Source: Gracilariopsis chorda (taxonomy: Eukaryota > Rhodophyta > Florideophyceae > Gracilariales > Gracilariaceae). Taken from it: a stretch of DNA of 64,000 bases. Positions 33,601-45,560 of the stretch are shown piece after piece. The notes beneath the pieces were generated by a model. It saw nothing but the letters and a program-made list of their open reading frames with translations, did no database searches and was not told where the DNA came from. The translations under genes were made by a program, and so were the position numbers. Numbering within the stretch: the first letter of the stretch is position 1; each line of letters begins with the position of its first letter. Location: assembly GCA_003194525.1 (NCBI GenBank), contig NBIV01000146.1, positions 1 through 64,000 of the forward strand, given 5' to 3'.

Positions 33601-34256
33601 CCTCGAAGAAACTGTCGGCAATGCTCTTCACACTTCTCTGCGTTCAAGGGATGTCAAGTGCTTCTGCAGGACATAATTGGGTCCTAGTATTCCGTCTACT
33701 TCTTCAATAAAGCAATTAATGGTACTGCAGATACATGAAAGAGGTGCACAGAATTTATGCAGTAGTGTCCAACCTGGAGAATCTCAAGGGTTTGAGCCAG
33801 ACTGTTGCCTACCAAGACCTCCACCTTAAGCCACGATCTGATCTCTTCCGAGGCATAGAAGAGGTAGAACTGGGATTGCATGAGTCCTTCAAATAGCAAC
33901 GTTGGCAACCTGCAACTGATTTTACAGACTCCCTTACTCTACGTGAGCTCCCCACCAACGAGTTGGTACAGACCACAGATGCGTGACGAAGCATGTTCGA
34001 GGACAGCGAGCCGAACTTTGGCGATTTCGCTGAGTAGAACGACCACCCTTGCAGCACAGCGTACATGACCGAGAACCAACTCCTGTGTCTTGTCAACTGC
34101 CCAACGAAGGATATTGGTGACTATGCTCTAGTGAAGGGTCCCACCCCTGACGCTACGCAGCTCACATCTGCCGAACATGCCATCCTCCGAGACCTGTACT
34201 AGTTACTTGAAAACGAACTACTCACGGAGCATAAGCTCTAGTGTGCGTCGAGATAG

Positions 34257-34889
34257 TTGCTTGATGAAGCAATCGAGAAGGAGAAGGAATGGTACCAGGA
34301 ACGAAATGCATTCCAGCCGGTCTCCATTCGCTCTCTCCTTCGATCAGAAAACCTCATCCTGTCCCACAATTTCTCCATAATCAAGCATGACTGCGACAGT
34401 AATGCTCTGAAATTGAAGTGCAGGCTTGTCCCGCACGGGAACAATAATCAGAAGCACGAACTTCGTTCCAATTACTCGACCGCTCAATTCCCAACAGTCC
34501 GCATACTGCTTTCCATAGCTACAATTTTTCACTTTGCGCTTGCTTCACACGGCGTTAACGCAGCGTACCTGCAAGCCAATGATATCCGCCGGGACGTCTA
34601 CATGCGTCCTCCAAAAAACTTGACTCTCTACATAGACGAAGCATGGAACCTCTTAGCCCCAGCGTACGGACTGGTCGACTCAGTCCACCTGTGGCAGCTC
34701 TGTGTCCACAAATGGCTTCTGGAAAAAGGTTTTGTCTCTTTCCATGGTGTCCCCCAGCTATTTTTCTTATGGAAGAAATCCGAGATTCTTTTAATGCTTG
34801 CCAAAGTAGTGGATGACATAATATTCGCCTGTAAGTCTTACGCACTGCCAAGAGGTTGTAAGCACTCAGGTCGAATTCGGAAGGCTTAG
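34257..34889 (+). pseudogene. Outer Copia-like reverse transcriptase
   Basis: A 210-residue plus-strand frame with Copia RT order: EKEKEWYQERNAFQPV (lead-in), KCRLVPHGNNN, FPTVRILLSIATIFHFALA, then GVNAAYLQANDIRRDVYMRPP, where the first catalytic Asp (usually DVxxAYL) is Gly, and KVVDDIIFACKS, the YVDD-type box. About the first two thirds of the RT domain is present and nearly uninterrupted. The thumb and connection continue in broken frames to about 35250. Confidence 0.8.
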
Positions 34890-35397
34890 TTCCGGATCAT
34901 ATATCTTCTTCAACTGATTGTTCATCCGCCAGAAATCCGACTTCTCAAGAACAATTTCAATAGAAGTGTTCACTGATACTGTCCAGCTGATTGCCTGTGC
35001 ATGTAATCGAAAAAATCAGAACAAAGCTCTCTGCGGCGAGGAGGAATTACGTCTTTTCCAAAGTTTAACAGGCAGGTTAAACTTTCTCGGTCACTGCATC
35101 CTCCCTCAAACATCTCTCGTTGGAAATAAGATGTTGCAGAACGTGTCACGTCTTCGAGTATTGCGCATTCACCAGAAGACCTTGGCGTTGATTCATGTGA
35201 ATTCTTTAAGCCCCAAGCTTAACTTGAGCTGTCCTCGTGAATGATTTACTTCCGACCAAGCCCCGATAACCATTGACGCACTCACCGATGTGGCAAGTGG
35301 CACTGTTTCCTATGTACAAACGGGAATCCTCTGCAACCTACTCTTCCGTTCAGAAGGAGATCTGGTCCAGAATTACGTGGATTAGCATAGCTCAAAG

Positions 35398-35803
35398 CAG
35401 CATCGCGTCTCCTTCTCCTCCACAGGAGTCGAGTTTCTTGCTGCTGCTAACACAGCGAACCGAACTATTCACATAGCTGAGGTGCTTCCGTCTACCATCG
35501 GCTTGAGCGGTTCGTGCACGAGACTCGAACGTGCAGTTTTTGGTGGACTCACATGGATTGTTCTCCACCACATCCACTTACCACGAGCAGAAACACTCTC
35601 GCTTAAGACCAAATGTCGTCCGCCTGCGAGATTTGTTCAAAGCAAACAAAATCAAATCCCTTCGTTGGATACCAGGTTCTTTAAACCTCGCAGAAGCGCT
35701 GACAAAAATCAATCACCAGGCGTTCAAGGTTCTTAACAAATCTATGAGCGATGGAAGCACTCCTGATAGCTTAGCCAAATTCATCGACACTACTCAAATT
35801 TAA
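35398..35803 (+). pseudogene. Outer Copia-like RNase H C-terminus
   Basis: Plus-strand pieces 35398-35530 and 35531-35803 give STGVEFLAAANTANRTIHIAE (the Copia RNase H Glu region), then RLRDLFKANKIKSLRWIPGSLNLAEALTKIN, matching the conserved ending LADxLTK of Copia pol. One frameshift lies near 35530. Stop at about 35801-35803. No LTR was recognised downstream. Confidence 0.75.
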
Positions 35804-36015
35804 AGTTTCATGTACTCTTTCAAAGCAACTTTCTGTCCCACTTCTCTCCCTACTTTGAATTTTGTCACCTTTGGAACGCGACGCTTAAAGAAGCACTTGT
35901 ACCGTTTCTTCGACTGGAGGAACTAATCAACTTTAGTCACTTCCAACACGCATTCGAAGCCAAAATCATTACCAAAACAGCACTTCAGCGCCTCCACGCA
36001 TAAGCGCAGAGGATA

Positions 36016-36582
36016 TTATTCGAAAGAATCCAGAATCATACGCCTCGCTGCGTCCACGCACAAGACATGATAGAAGTTCTGTGCGCGCATTCTTACCAAG
36101 AACCTTCTGCTCTTCTGTGTCATCAGCCATTGAAGTTTGCCCTTATGCATTTCTGAACTAAGGCTAATACGATTCAAAATCACCCTCTTTGCGTGCGCAT
36201 TAAGACATCTTTCAGGCCCTGGAAATGAAACCATTGGAGCTAATGGTCCTTCCAAAATTATATTGCAGGCATAATCTTCGTCAATTACAAGCGCAATGGC
36301 GTTAGTTAGTGAAGCCTGTAAGCATAACACACCATTGTTGCAAACTAGCATACGATCGTTCTTCAATTTGAAAGTACCAATAGTATGAATGAAAGCTCGC
36401 GTACGTGGACTCAACACAAGTACACTCACACAGGTATTTTGTTCAAAACATTCATAAAAGGCGTCGCTTGCACCAGGCACCGCCCGAGGAACAATTATCT
36501 TCGATTCTGTCAAGTCACGAGTTTCCAAAGAGAACGCCGTGCCTTCGCTCCAAACTTCTGCGTCACCGAGCGCGTTGCACAA
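36016..36582 (-). CDS. Hypothetical 188-residue frame
   Basis: The longest frame between 35.8 and 40.4 kb. Composition is protein-like, with a hydrophobic stretch (CVSVLVLSPRTRAFIHTIGTF) and several Cys, but no domain, signal peptide or conserved motif is recognised. The start is uncertain. It may be a remnant of another element; the frames further upstream on the same strand are broken. Could be chance. Confidence 0.25.
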   Translation of the reverse strand: MCNALGDAEVWSEGTAFSLETRDLTESKIIVPRAVPGASDAFYECFEQNTCVSVLVLSPRTRAFIHTIGTFKLKNDRMLVCNNGVLCLQASLTNAIALVIDEDYACNIILEGPLAPMVSFPGPERCLNAHAKRVILNRISLSSEMHKGKLQWLMTQKSRRFLVRMRAQNFYHVLCVDAARRMILDSFE

Positions 36583-36871
36583 TACCGGGCCGTCCTAGGG
36601 GTGCAACTCTATCTCTTGCCAGCCCCATACCAGTTAGTCAGGATTACGATCATAGTATCCCGACCCGCGCATCCATCGAACACGTCGGAAGAATCGAAGC
36701 ACACCATCACATGGCACAAACATGACCGCGTCAATATCCCATTCATTTTCATGGTCCAAGTCTTAGTGCAGACCCAATCGTAATGCCAGGCTATGGTCAA
36801 GACGCTTGTCTGGTGGCACAAGGCACCATCTGCACATAGCTCTTCCAGCGATCCTAACAACCTCTAGCTCT

Positions 36872-37165
36872 TTACGCACGCTGTACTAACCATTGACATG
36901 CTCCAACAGGAAGTGCACTCTTCCTTGAACCTCGTTCCTGGCTACCGAGGTCACTTCTGACATACTCCACTATATCTAACCCTCCATCGTGCATTCTTGC
37001 AGATCCAATCACAAACACTGATCTCCAGGGCGTTTTTGCAAGCCCCTTCTTCGCTCGCGTGCAAATCAGATCATCCAAGCCTTGATCACAGACTCCTCGG
37101 CTAGCCTTCTTGTCCCCATGTTGCGCCACCGCCAAGTACTGCGTCTTGAACTCATAGATTCTCAC
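36872..37165 (-). CDS. Hypothetical 97-residue frame
   Basis: Minus-strand frame with protein-like text (DDLICTRAKKGLAKTPWRSVFVIGSARMHDGGLDIVEYV). No family recognised. It may once have been joined with 36016-36582, since both lie on the minus strand and the stretch between them is broken. Confidence 0.2.
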   Translation of the reverse strand: MRIYEFKTQYLAVAQHGDKKASRGVCDQGLDDLICTRAKKGLAKTPWRSVFVIGSARMHDGGLDIVEYVRSDLGSQERGSRKSALPVGACQWLVQRA

Positions 37166-38389
37166 TTCTTCTGCCGAATCTATGCATCAAAATTTCGATT
37201 TGCGACCTGCGCCTTCACCTACATTCTACAAGAAAAGGTAGGTGGTCACTAGTCAACAGTCGGGCACCCTTCAGTGCTCAGAACAATCTATGGATTGATG
37301 CGCTAGTCAACAAAGTGTCTGTCGAACAATGCTACAAAAAACAGATGTTCAGTATCCACATCATTTTTATATCTCTTGCTATGGTCCCCGCCTCCGTGGC
37401 ATGCGCAAAAACGGATAGCGATACGACGTCACATTTTTATTCACCTCGCGCTTGACGGTTACAGCACATCAGTTACTTCCTTCCTCCTTCTTGCTCCGCT
37501 TAGCCCGCAACACTAACTACCTTTCTCGTCTCCGTTGCGGTTACTATGAGTGAGAACACGGTGGGTGTCGCATCTAGATGCAGCGCATTTTTGCCGCTCG
37601 CACAGGCATTCATCCCCACCACGACCTCGCCCTGCTCCATTGCTATTTGGTCAATTTAAGACCTACAGAGCGCTCCGCAAGGCCCTAAAAGAGAAAAAAG
37701 AAGCCAGCTCCGGGTTCATTCAGCGCGGAATGGGAGGAAAACCGGTCAAATAACGGCAATTGCGTTCCTCTTCGTTCCCTTGCCGGCGGCGCAGTACTCT
37801 GCTCGGGCAGCTGACCCAGCATTGCCAAGCCTTCCACATTTGCACAAAGGTAAGCTTTGCAAGTGCATTTGAGAAGTGCAACACACGGAGGAGAGCACCA
37901 TCACAACAAATCTTTCCCTTATCTCCTCCATTTTCTTATCTTCCCAGCTTCCTTGTTCTTTCTTTTTGTTCCGTGATGTTCTGAAGACTACGGATGGCGT
38001 CTTGCAGAGCATAACAAAACGTTCTTTGCTCTGGGTGGGAACTCTGGTGTCCCTGAGCATTTCACTACAGTACTGTCAGATCAGGTCAAGCTTATCACCA
38101 TATTCCGAGGTGGGCTACGATACATCTGATTTCCCATTGCATGGTGGGAAAATCTTATGCCTCACAGGTCAGATGACGAGATACTAAAATCCAAAGATAA
38201 TACCCAGTCCTGTGTTATCTTCCTGAGAATTATTAACGTTTGAGCTGTATCCTCTACGGATTATCTAACTTGTAAGTGCGCCATGCGCTTCTGGAAGGCA
38301 TTTCTCGAACTAGATGTCTCCCTGATGAACGTTCTCAAAATATAGATGCCCAATAGACCACTAAGGATAGATTGCGATCTGCCCACCAT
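37166..38389. other. No recognisable gene
   Basis: Short frames only. A small plus-strand frame at 37550-37753 has a basic region (RKALKEKKEASS) but no other support. Confidence 0.5.
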
Positions 38390-38399
38390 TGATAATGAA

Positions 38400-38650
38400 A
38401 GAAACAGCGGCTTGCCTCTTTCCCCTCTGGCAGTGAAGGAGTGTGGGGCAGTCGTTTGTAAACTGGAGCTCTTCGGCGAGATCGTCGAAGGATCAATTAG
38501 GTATCTCTATAGGAACTGACGTGCCATGCACGGCAGTCAGGCATGTTCACGTGGACAACCTTGACAATCCGGCTCCCAAATCCCCGCCACGGGCGGCTAT
38601 ATCCCAGAGAAGCAGGTTGATTTGTGTAAGACGTACAGCAGGTATATCTT
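38400..38650 (-). repeat. Diverged copy of the 46590-46800 coding-like sequence
   Basis: Minus-strand text VHGTSVPIEIPN ... SFDDLAEELQFTND lines up with VHGIPVPTKVSNWHFNDPTKAPQF at about 46.7 kb, and the DNA shares short exact strings such as GATCGT, TAGGAACTG and ATGCCATGCACG-like text. Probably a fragment of a second copy of the G3-type element or of whatever contributed that sequence. Confidence 0.55.
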
Positions 38651-38660
38651 TTGATTAGGC

Positions 38661-40440
38661 GTTGACTCTTTCACGCGTTGTATCCAGCAGCACAACAAGC
38701 TCATATCTCTGGTTCGTCCTAAGTATATCTGTAAGCAAACGTTGCATTGATCCATACGTACTAGAGTGGCGTTTTAGTACTCTAGTACACTCTCAATAAA
38801 GCCTTCGGTCCCAGTGTCATGGCGTTACACGAGGAAGATGACCACAACACAGAGTATTACCAAGAGAAATCTTGGGTGCCAGGTTCCGAAAAGAAGAATC
38901 GCCACTAAAGCAGCAAAGAAAGGGCCGTAGAGCCTCCACGAAGATAATTTTCGGAGGTATTCGAGGCAATGAGACGAAAAGAACGTGTCTGTTCTCCTGG
39001 AAAATATAGGAGCAAGAAAGTATGTGGTGAGATCTTCTAATATGGAGGCGAAGATAGGTTCTCTAAAAAGAAATTCTTGGGATTGCCTAGATCTCATATT
39101 CTGCTCCTTCTTGATGAAAGTCCATGGAAGTAGTACTTGTTCAATGATTTGTACCGTCTTGGACTCAAATTGACTGCCCAAGACAAGAAGAATTATTCAA
39201 CACTGCCAAACTGTGATTGGATGCTACAGAAGATTTTATAAAAGGATCATTGATAATTTGTTGTCGATGAACTAAGTAAACAAAAATGTGCGATCGATTT
39301 GTATACTTTTCGTATCTTCGGATCCCCTGGAAATAATACTCATAAAGTGTCTTCTTCTGATCGATTTCGGCTTGGAGCTGACAGTATTATCATGGAAGTT
39401 TCCGCGATTATCCAGTGGGGATCTCACCATCCGGGATGTTACTTAAGAATGTCTACCAAACGTCCCCGTGAAGCCAAATCTCGCATTCGGGGTTACGAAC
39501 TCCATGATGAGCATCCGATTCGCTTTCAGGAAGAGACTAGCTTTTGTTTCCAAGTAGCAATTTGTAATTGATTGTTTGCACTCCAGTTACTGGTCTGTCC
39601 TGATTATGAGGATTCGTTCCTCGACTAACTGAAAGCATTTCAGAACTGCATGATTTTTTCTCCATATATTTGGGACCTTCAAGAGATTTTCAGGAACCTC
39701 TGTGGCAAGGGGATGCAAACCTCGCGATAGGTTCGTTTGATACAGCTCTTTCTCTTGGCAAGATTGTCAATCTTCCTATTGCTCTCTATCTTCTAACAAT
39801 TCTTGTTTCCAGTGCAGTTTATCATACAGTTGTGATCGTTACTCATCGGAAACACATCCTGGACTGTTCTGCAGCTTGCTGGCTTCATTTATGCGAGCAA
39901 GATTTGAAAGGTTGTCATGGTGGTCACTCGACGTTCATGTACGTATCTGAGATTCGTAATCCACTCCCAACACAGCGAAAAAACTCAAAGCGCATTCATC
40001 AACATCACTACAGCTGTAGCAAAATTCGTTGTAGGCATGCGTCAAATCGTGAGGAGAAAGTAATATTCCTCGACTAGGTTTCATCATCAAGTACTATTAT
40101 CCCGTCCCCTATGCATTGATTCAATAAAGTGCGCAAACATTGCATGTATAAATTTCATTTCCTAAAATCGAATATCAAAGATTTGTGTTATATTCATTCA
40201 ACCAACCATTCATACTTGTTCATCTTCCTTTCGGTTCTTGAAAAATGCTGATCTTCTCATAAATAGAACAAGGCATAAAGCATGAATAGTACTACTACTA
40301 AACCTCCCATGCCTTTAGGACATATGCAGGATGCTTACCTCTAATAATTGTACAAGAAACATAGAAATTAGATGAAAACGAAGGCCATTTTTTAACTTTG
40401 TTAATACGTACTCCTTGAGCTACTAGCAGCTCATTTACCA
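38661..40440. other. No recognisable gene
   Basis: Short to medium frames on both strands (for example 38825-39181 minus, with hydrophobic text near its end, and 39670-40077 plus). None shows a domain or a consistent frame. Confidence 0.45.
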
Positions 40441-40450
40441 TCTGAAACAC

Positions 40451-41140
40451 TTAATTCTTAGCAGCCCTTTGGACGTTCACGTGCGTCAGTGCCCGTGTGG
40501 CTCTTTGAGGCAAAGAAAACTTTAATTCCACCACAAGATATAAGTCATCACTGCTTATGACGAGAGCAGACGGATCATCTTGCGACGTGCGTTGGGGAAC
40601 ATCATACAGCAAATCAAATAAAGAAGGTCCCTTCCTCAGGTGAGGGCACCTGTATCCATACAATACCTTCTGTAAAACATTGTCCCAGGTTTCTGGGCAC
40701 TCTCAGATCCTGTTCTTTATGGACGTCTTTACAATGCCAATCGATCGTTTGGCCTTGCCATTCGACATTAGCGCACAACCCATCACAGTCTTCCAGGTGA
40801 TGCAGTGGCGCTAGTTGAGTTCTGATTGAGCTTTCGCATAAAAGCTAGTACCATTGCTATAGGTCACAATGCGAGGCAGATCGAATGGGTGTACGATCTC
40901 ATCTTCCGGAATTTAAATCACTTTCTTGGCAGTTGATGTCGGTGTAGCTCTTTCAATAGGCCAACCTGTTACATGTTCGACTCCTATCGAAATGAATCGA
41001 TTGTTCTGAACTGTCTTGGGTAGAGTTCCAGCAAAATCAATTGAGAACGTATGAAATGGGCCCGTCAAGGGATTTTGGAGCGTATTTCTATACGTTGGGA
41101 CATCTTTGGAGCAATACCCATAAGCTAGACAGCCTCTCAA
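40451..41140 (-). pseudogene. G3 integrase, catalytic residues lost
   Basis: Minus strand: GPFHTFSIDFAGTLPKTVQNN contains the first catalytic Asp. Further on, broken frames give IVTYSNGTSF, where the usual TDNG has become YSNG, and MSNGKAKRSIG, where the catalytic Glu of NGKAER has become Lys. YGYRCPHLRKGPSLFDLLYDVP at the end matches the Gypsy integrase C-terminal signature (SPFELLYG). Two of the three DDE residues are therefore gone. Integrase would insert cDNA; this copy cannot. Confidence 0.75.
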
Positions 41141-41307
41141 GGTGTTTGCGGCCTTGCTTCCTTACGAGGTAGGCTCGGCAACATGGTCCTCCATACCACA
41201 CTGTGTTCGGGTGCAAAACTGAAGTAACGTCTAGCTATTTCAACGGAGGTGTTATCGAGAATAGGGGTACAAGCGGGTCGAGGTAGTGCACAGGTCTGTG
41301 TAAGCGG

Positions 41308-42016
41308 TGTTCCAACTAACGAAGAATCCAAAAGGAAAACGGAGAAAAAGGTGGGAAATTAACAAAGAGAACAGTGAAACCCGGCGGGTCGTGCGGATAT
41401 TCAAGAGAGACCCAACGGTGGGGGTGTTGCTTATTCAGCCATTACAGCAAAACTCAATACTGAGTCGAACGACTATCCATTCCCACAATAAGAAAGTAGC
41501 CAAAATGGTAATAACATTTGACAATGGGCGAACCCACGGGGTAAAAGAGATCAGCGGTTATAGTTGATACTTTCCAGATGAGTGTAACGAGAGCGAACGC
41601 GATGAACCCCCAGGAGGAGTTGATCACTTCCCGCACGCGATAAACCCAAACTTGAGTCACAACCATCTCTTTATGTCAGGGTGAAATGGCAGGGCCGTCC
41701 TCTCTTTAAGTACTAATGGGTCATCAAAACCCCAAGAATACTACTACTGTAGTGTATCACACTCGTAGTCCACACATTTGTGTGACTGGGCGGCACGGCG
41801 CTGAAGGCGCAAAACAACACGTGTGATTCATGCCAGCCATGAATGGTACCCTTATGCTTACCACGCGTCCATCTATTCCAAATATCATAGAAATCACCCA
41901 TAAGGTTCCACAAATGCCAAATAACATTCATATCTGATTTCACCCAAAAGTTCCAAGGTTCTACTTATACCTGAGTTGAACCGATGCATCCTTGGTACTG
42001 AATCATCCTTGATCCA
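41308..42016 (+). repeat. Solo LTR of the outermost Copia-like family, inside G3
   Basis: About 709 bases, TGTTCC to GATCCA, related over its whole length to 13792-14406 plus 31394-31480. It is uninterrupted where the other copy holds C1, so it serves as an internal empty-site reference. It lies in the integrase region of G3. No convincing target duplication was found (flanks AGCGG and CCTAT), so its exact ends or its history are uncertain. Confidence 0.65.
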
Positions 42017-42079
42017 CCTATTCTAGAGACGTTTGGCATACAAATTGCTCTACAACATTCTTTGCCGATTGAAACCCAT

Positions 42080-42910
42080 CACAGGGCCTACATACTCTGC
42101 AACCGTGTATACTCTCGGCCACCAGTTACATTCTAACATAAATTGCTTGGGTCTATCAAGAGCTCATTGTTCAATGTCGTTAGGGAAATTCCTTAAGATC
42201 TGCAGTCGGTTTCCTACCCCAGGTATCACCAGAAGCCCTTTCTTAATCCAGCGGAAGAGTATTTTATTCATGCCATATAGTTCTCAGCGCTTCTCCTAAT
42301 TCTGCGACGTTCAAAGGGATCCTTACTTTTCAATCTCAGTGCCAAGGTGAAATTCCCTCTATTGATAAGAAAATGTTCTAAATTTTTGAATATCGGCTCT
42401 TCCAAGGAAACTGCTAGTATGGCTTCATCAATCTCTTGTTCTGCAAATACTTCTATACGCTACAAGTATTTCGCAACACGGTTTCTTGCGCCCGGCCTGT
42501 ACATTATCTCAGAGCCTTATTCTAAAACGCTATCCATCCATCTTGAAGTCTTCGATGGATATCCCATTTTGTGAACACGTACTGCAAGGTAATGATCCAT
42601 AATGAGTATGAGTGGGAAAGAGGACAGTAATTAAACATGAAAGGTTTTCATCGCAAAAATGACTGCTAATTCTTCGCGTTCCCGGGCTGAATATCGTCTC
42701 TCAGCTGCTGTCATCGTACGAATAGCAAACTGTATAGGAGTTAGTTGGCCTTCCTTCTTGTGTGAAAGGACTGTCCCTAGAAAAACATTGTATAAATCAG
42801 TTTCAGCTACAAAGGGTTCTTCAATGTCTGCAAATTCCATAACAGAGGGTTTCACTAAGTTTGACTTGAGATTCAGGAAAGCTTCTTCCATCTCTTTCGT
42901 ACCGAGCAAC
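42080..42910 (-). pseudogene. G3 RNase H and integrase zinc region
   Basis: 42910-42631 gives KLLGTKEMEEAFLNLKSNLV (RT end), EPFVAETDLYNVFLGTVLSH (RNase H, Asp in ETDLY) and RYSAREREELAVIFAMKTF (Glu box). After a TAA the frame continues with YPSKTSRWMDSVLE and IMYRPGARNRVAKYL, the usual RNase H ending (RPGxxNxVADxLSR). Text near 42110 (NWWPRVYTVAE) is the start of the integrase zinc region. Ordering and strand agree with G3. Several stops. Confidence 0.8.
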
Positions 42911-42914
42911 TTTT

Positions 42915-43710
42915 TGTAGTGCAATGCTCGGAAGCGGGAGTGCACCGAAAGACGTTCGGGATCTTTCCTGGTTAGAGGTGAGCCTACGTGGGTAGAGCCC
43001 TCCCAGGAGTGGCACGACTATGTCGGGTTTTAAGGCCGAGGCCATCCGTCGCGACTTGCGCAGGGAGGTTGAGGCAAGAATCGGGTATCAGCAGGAGCGG
43101 TGTATGGGGGTGGTTGTCCTCTAGAGAGGTGAGGTTTCCAAGTTAGTGGCACGCGCGAACACAAGCCAAGGGTAGCGGGAAAGCCACCCTGTAAAGGGAA
43201 AAGTAAGGGGGAGCTGAGTCACGAGTGTCGTGACGAAGACTAACGGCAGTGCCGGTAAATAAAGCTTATACAAGGCGAGCACCAAGACAGCTGGAATAAC
43301 AATCCGAATACTCGGGTCCTTTAGATAGGCAAGGGGGTTAGACTTCCCGTATGTGACGGTGCTTCCCTCCAAAGAGGAGTAGAGAAAACGCGAAGGCGGT
43401 GAGGTCTAGATCCAATTCCCCAGGTTCGGGTCCCTTGTTGGGGAAGGTTTACTGGTGCGACCGCAACACGCAGGCGCACTAAGTACTAACCATCCCAGAA
43501 ATGAGTGTAAAAATAGTAAATAGAATTAACTAACCTACTCCCCTTTGGTGGTTCATGGCCACTACTGTGGCCAACCACCAATTGACTCTTCCGTGTCCCA
43601 CGTGTCAAATCCACTATTAGTGGTCGTAGTTCATGCAATGATTACATTACCGAAACATTCGGGAAATCAACCAAGTACCAATAATTCCTCTCTGAGGGCA
43701 TTGCACTTCA
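42915..43710 (-). repeat. Solo LTR of a G2-related Gypsy family, inside G3
   Basis: 796 bases, TGTAGTGC to CACTTCA, flanked by CTTTT on both sides (42910-42914 and 43711-43715). Its start and several inner strings (GACGTTCGGGATC, CGCGACT.GCGCAGG) match the G2 LTR, and its end CATTGCACTTCA parallels GCATGCTCTTCA. With no internal region between, it is a solo LTR left by recombination between the two LTRs of one element. It splits the RT/RNase H coding region of G3. Confidence 0.9.
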
Positions 43711-43715
43711 CTTTT

Positions 43716-44481
43716 ATTTTGGTGACGTGGCCTCATTCAATGCAGATGCAGTGGATGCTCGAGCAAAACTAGGTATGAACTTTCAATAGTACCTGGCCAG
43801 TTCTAGGAGACATTTGAGCTACGTCACGGAGGTTGGACGTGGGGCTTCCTGTATAGCTTTGATCTTCTCAGGGTCCGTCGCAACTCCCATTTTAAGGATG
43901 ATGTGCCCTAAGAGCTTCACTTGAGGCTGTGCAAAACTAAAATAAGCCAGTTTAATCTTCAACCCATCCGTGGCAATTCTGCTATTTACTTTATCGAATG
44001 ACATCAGATGATACTCTATATCGTCGGATTAAATGATACATTGATCGAAGTGGACACGAAGGAAGTATAACGCTTTCCGTACGGAGTCCACCACTCTCTG
44101 AAATGTGCAGGGGCATTCACTAATCGAAATGGCATGACTTCAAACTCGATTGTACCGAATCGGCAGATGAAAGTCGTCTTCTCGTTGCACCCCTCAGCCA
44201 TCTTGGCTTTCCAGTATCCTGAAAACAAAACTACGGTTGTGAATAGTGAAGATTCACGAATGGCATCAAACACTTCTTCCATGCGTGGTATTGGTCAACG
44301 ATCGGACTTCATTTTGGCATTCAACGCAAACTATCGGGCTTCTGTCTTTCTTTTTTGCGATTGAAATGGAGAAAGAGCAGGCAGTGTTTTCTGGTTTAAT
44401 CATTCCTTTACGAAGCATTATACCCCTCTCTTTTCTTACCAAATCATTATGTTGCGGTAGGAGACTTATTGCCCCAAACAT
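43716..44481 (-). pseudogene. G3 reverse transcriptase, broken
   Basis: 44481-44266 holds the RT lead-in (LVRKERGIMLRKGMIKPENTA). 44282-44016 carries VVLFSGYWKAKMAEGCNEKTTFICRFGTIEFEVMPF, the Gypsy finger-palm region; the first catalytic Asp (usually LDLFSGY) is replaced. Near 44020-44060 a shifted frame reads HFDQCII where YIDDVII is expected, so YxDD is lost. 44004-43819 (FSFAQPQVKLLGHIILKMGVATDPEKIKAI) is the connection. The rest joins 42910 across the solo LTR. Confidence 0.8.
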
Positions 44482-44764
44482 TAAAGTCTCCGTATCATTT
44501 ACCTCGAAGGAGTCTATGAATGGTACATCAGCAGGTTTGAAGTCTTTAAAGGACTAGGCAACTGCGTTGGAGTCCATGAGTGTTTCTGAGAGCTGTATTT
44601 GTGCCCTTTTCGAGAGAAGCTTGTCGTTTATGATGAGTAATGCTGATCTTAGTTTCTACTTCTCTACGACCAGGTTCATCACATGTAGCTCCCCTCTCTC
44701 AATATCATTATCTTTATCTTCTGCGAATAGCTTGGTGATGGGTTCCTCCCCATCACTCCGCAAT

Positions 44765-45240
44765 TCATGTCGGGTAGGATCCGATATCCTTCGCAGGAGT
44801 CACGATAAGGTTTTTTTCGTGCTCACTTTCCGAACTGAAACACGCTGGGAATATTTCTGAGTGTGAGATGAAATTCGCACTATCGCTATCCGATCCTTCC
44901 ATATAGAGAATGCGATTATCATTCGTGAGGTGTAACACGGATTTTTTCTCTTCTATAGTCACAGTGAACGTATGATTTCCCATTTCGATGCACTCCTGAA
45001 TATAGTCCAAGGTTGGCAAACCGATAATCATATCTATTGGGGGGTGATCAACAACTACAAATTTGAGGAGGGTTCTTGAATGACCGAACAGCACAGGGAC
45101 GTCTTTAACAACGCTTCGTACTACAATAGGGCTTCCATCGGCGACTTTAACCTTCGTCGTGGTTGCTTCTGGTGGAATTGTAAGTTCTTTCATCACTGAG
45201 TCAAAAGAGAGTTTGGAACCGATCCTAAGTCCAGCAGCCC
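44765..45240 (-). pseudogene. G3 retropepsin-like protease
   Basis: 45196-44765 contains the body of a Gypsy protease: MKELTIPPEATTTKVKVADG, then HPPIDMIIGLPTLDYIQECI, the conserved ILG-type box (IIGLP). Just upstream (about 45230) a shifted frame reads LLDLGSVPNS, where an active-site DSGS or DTGA would be expected. The family processes Gag-Pol. One frameshift separates the active-site loop from the body. Confidence 0.7.
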
Positions 45241-45560
45241 GTCGAACGTGGTTTCGAATAACTTCAGTCTCACAAATTTTAGCCGTCAGGTACTTTCAGG
45301 CCTATGTGTGACAGCAAAATTCTAAATTCTAGCATTCCTCAGGAACAGTTTTTGATTCTATCTTCTTGCCTCCTCGGCATCCCCACAGAGCAGTTAGCCA
45401 AACGTGAGTCCACATGAAGCATTTTTTAACTCAAGAAGTACATTATACCTTCCTACGAAATATGAAATTCTATGCTTTCTGGGCGGGATTTGGGCTTGAT
45501 CCTTTTCCGACTTGCTATACCCTTCTTAATGTCAATGACAGGGCCCAGCTGAGATTTGAG

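Larger units (their letters stand above)
13792..35803 (+). mobile_element. Outermost Copia-like element (plus strand), split by nested insertion
   Basis: The LTR-like left part (13792-14406) continues at 31394-31480 once the inserted element 14407-31388 and one AAGTT copy are removed. The proof is the solo copy at 41308-42016, which aligns across the junction without a gap. Downstream on the plus strand are Copia-type remnants: gag with a damaged zinc knuckle (31651-32399), the end of an integrase core (about 33240-33600), reverse transcriptase (34257-34889) and RNase H (35398-35803). A right LTR was not found after 35803, so the element is truncated or its end has decayed. The link between this LTR and the Copia-type coding region rests on position and orientation. 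Confidence 0.6.
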
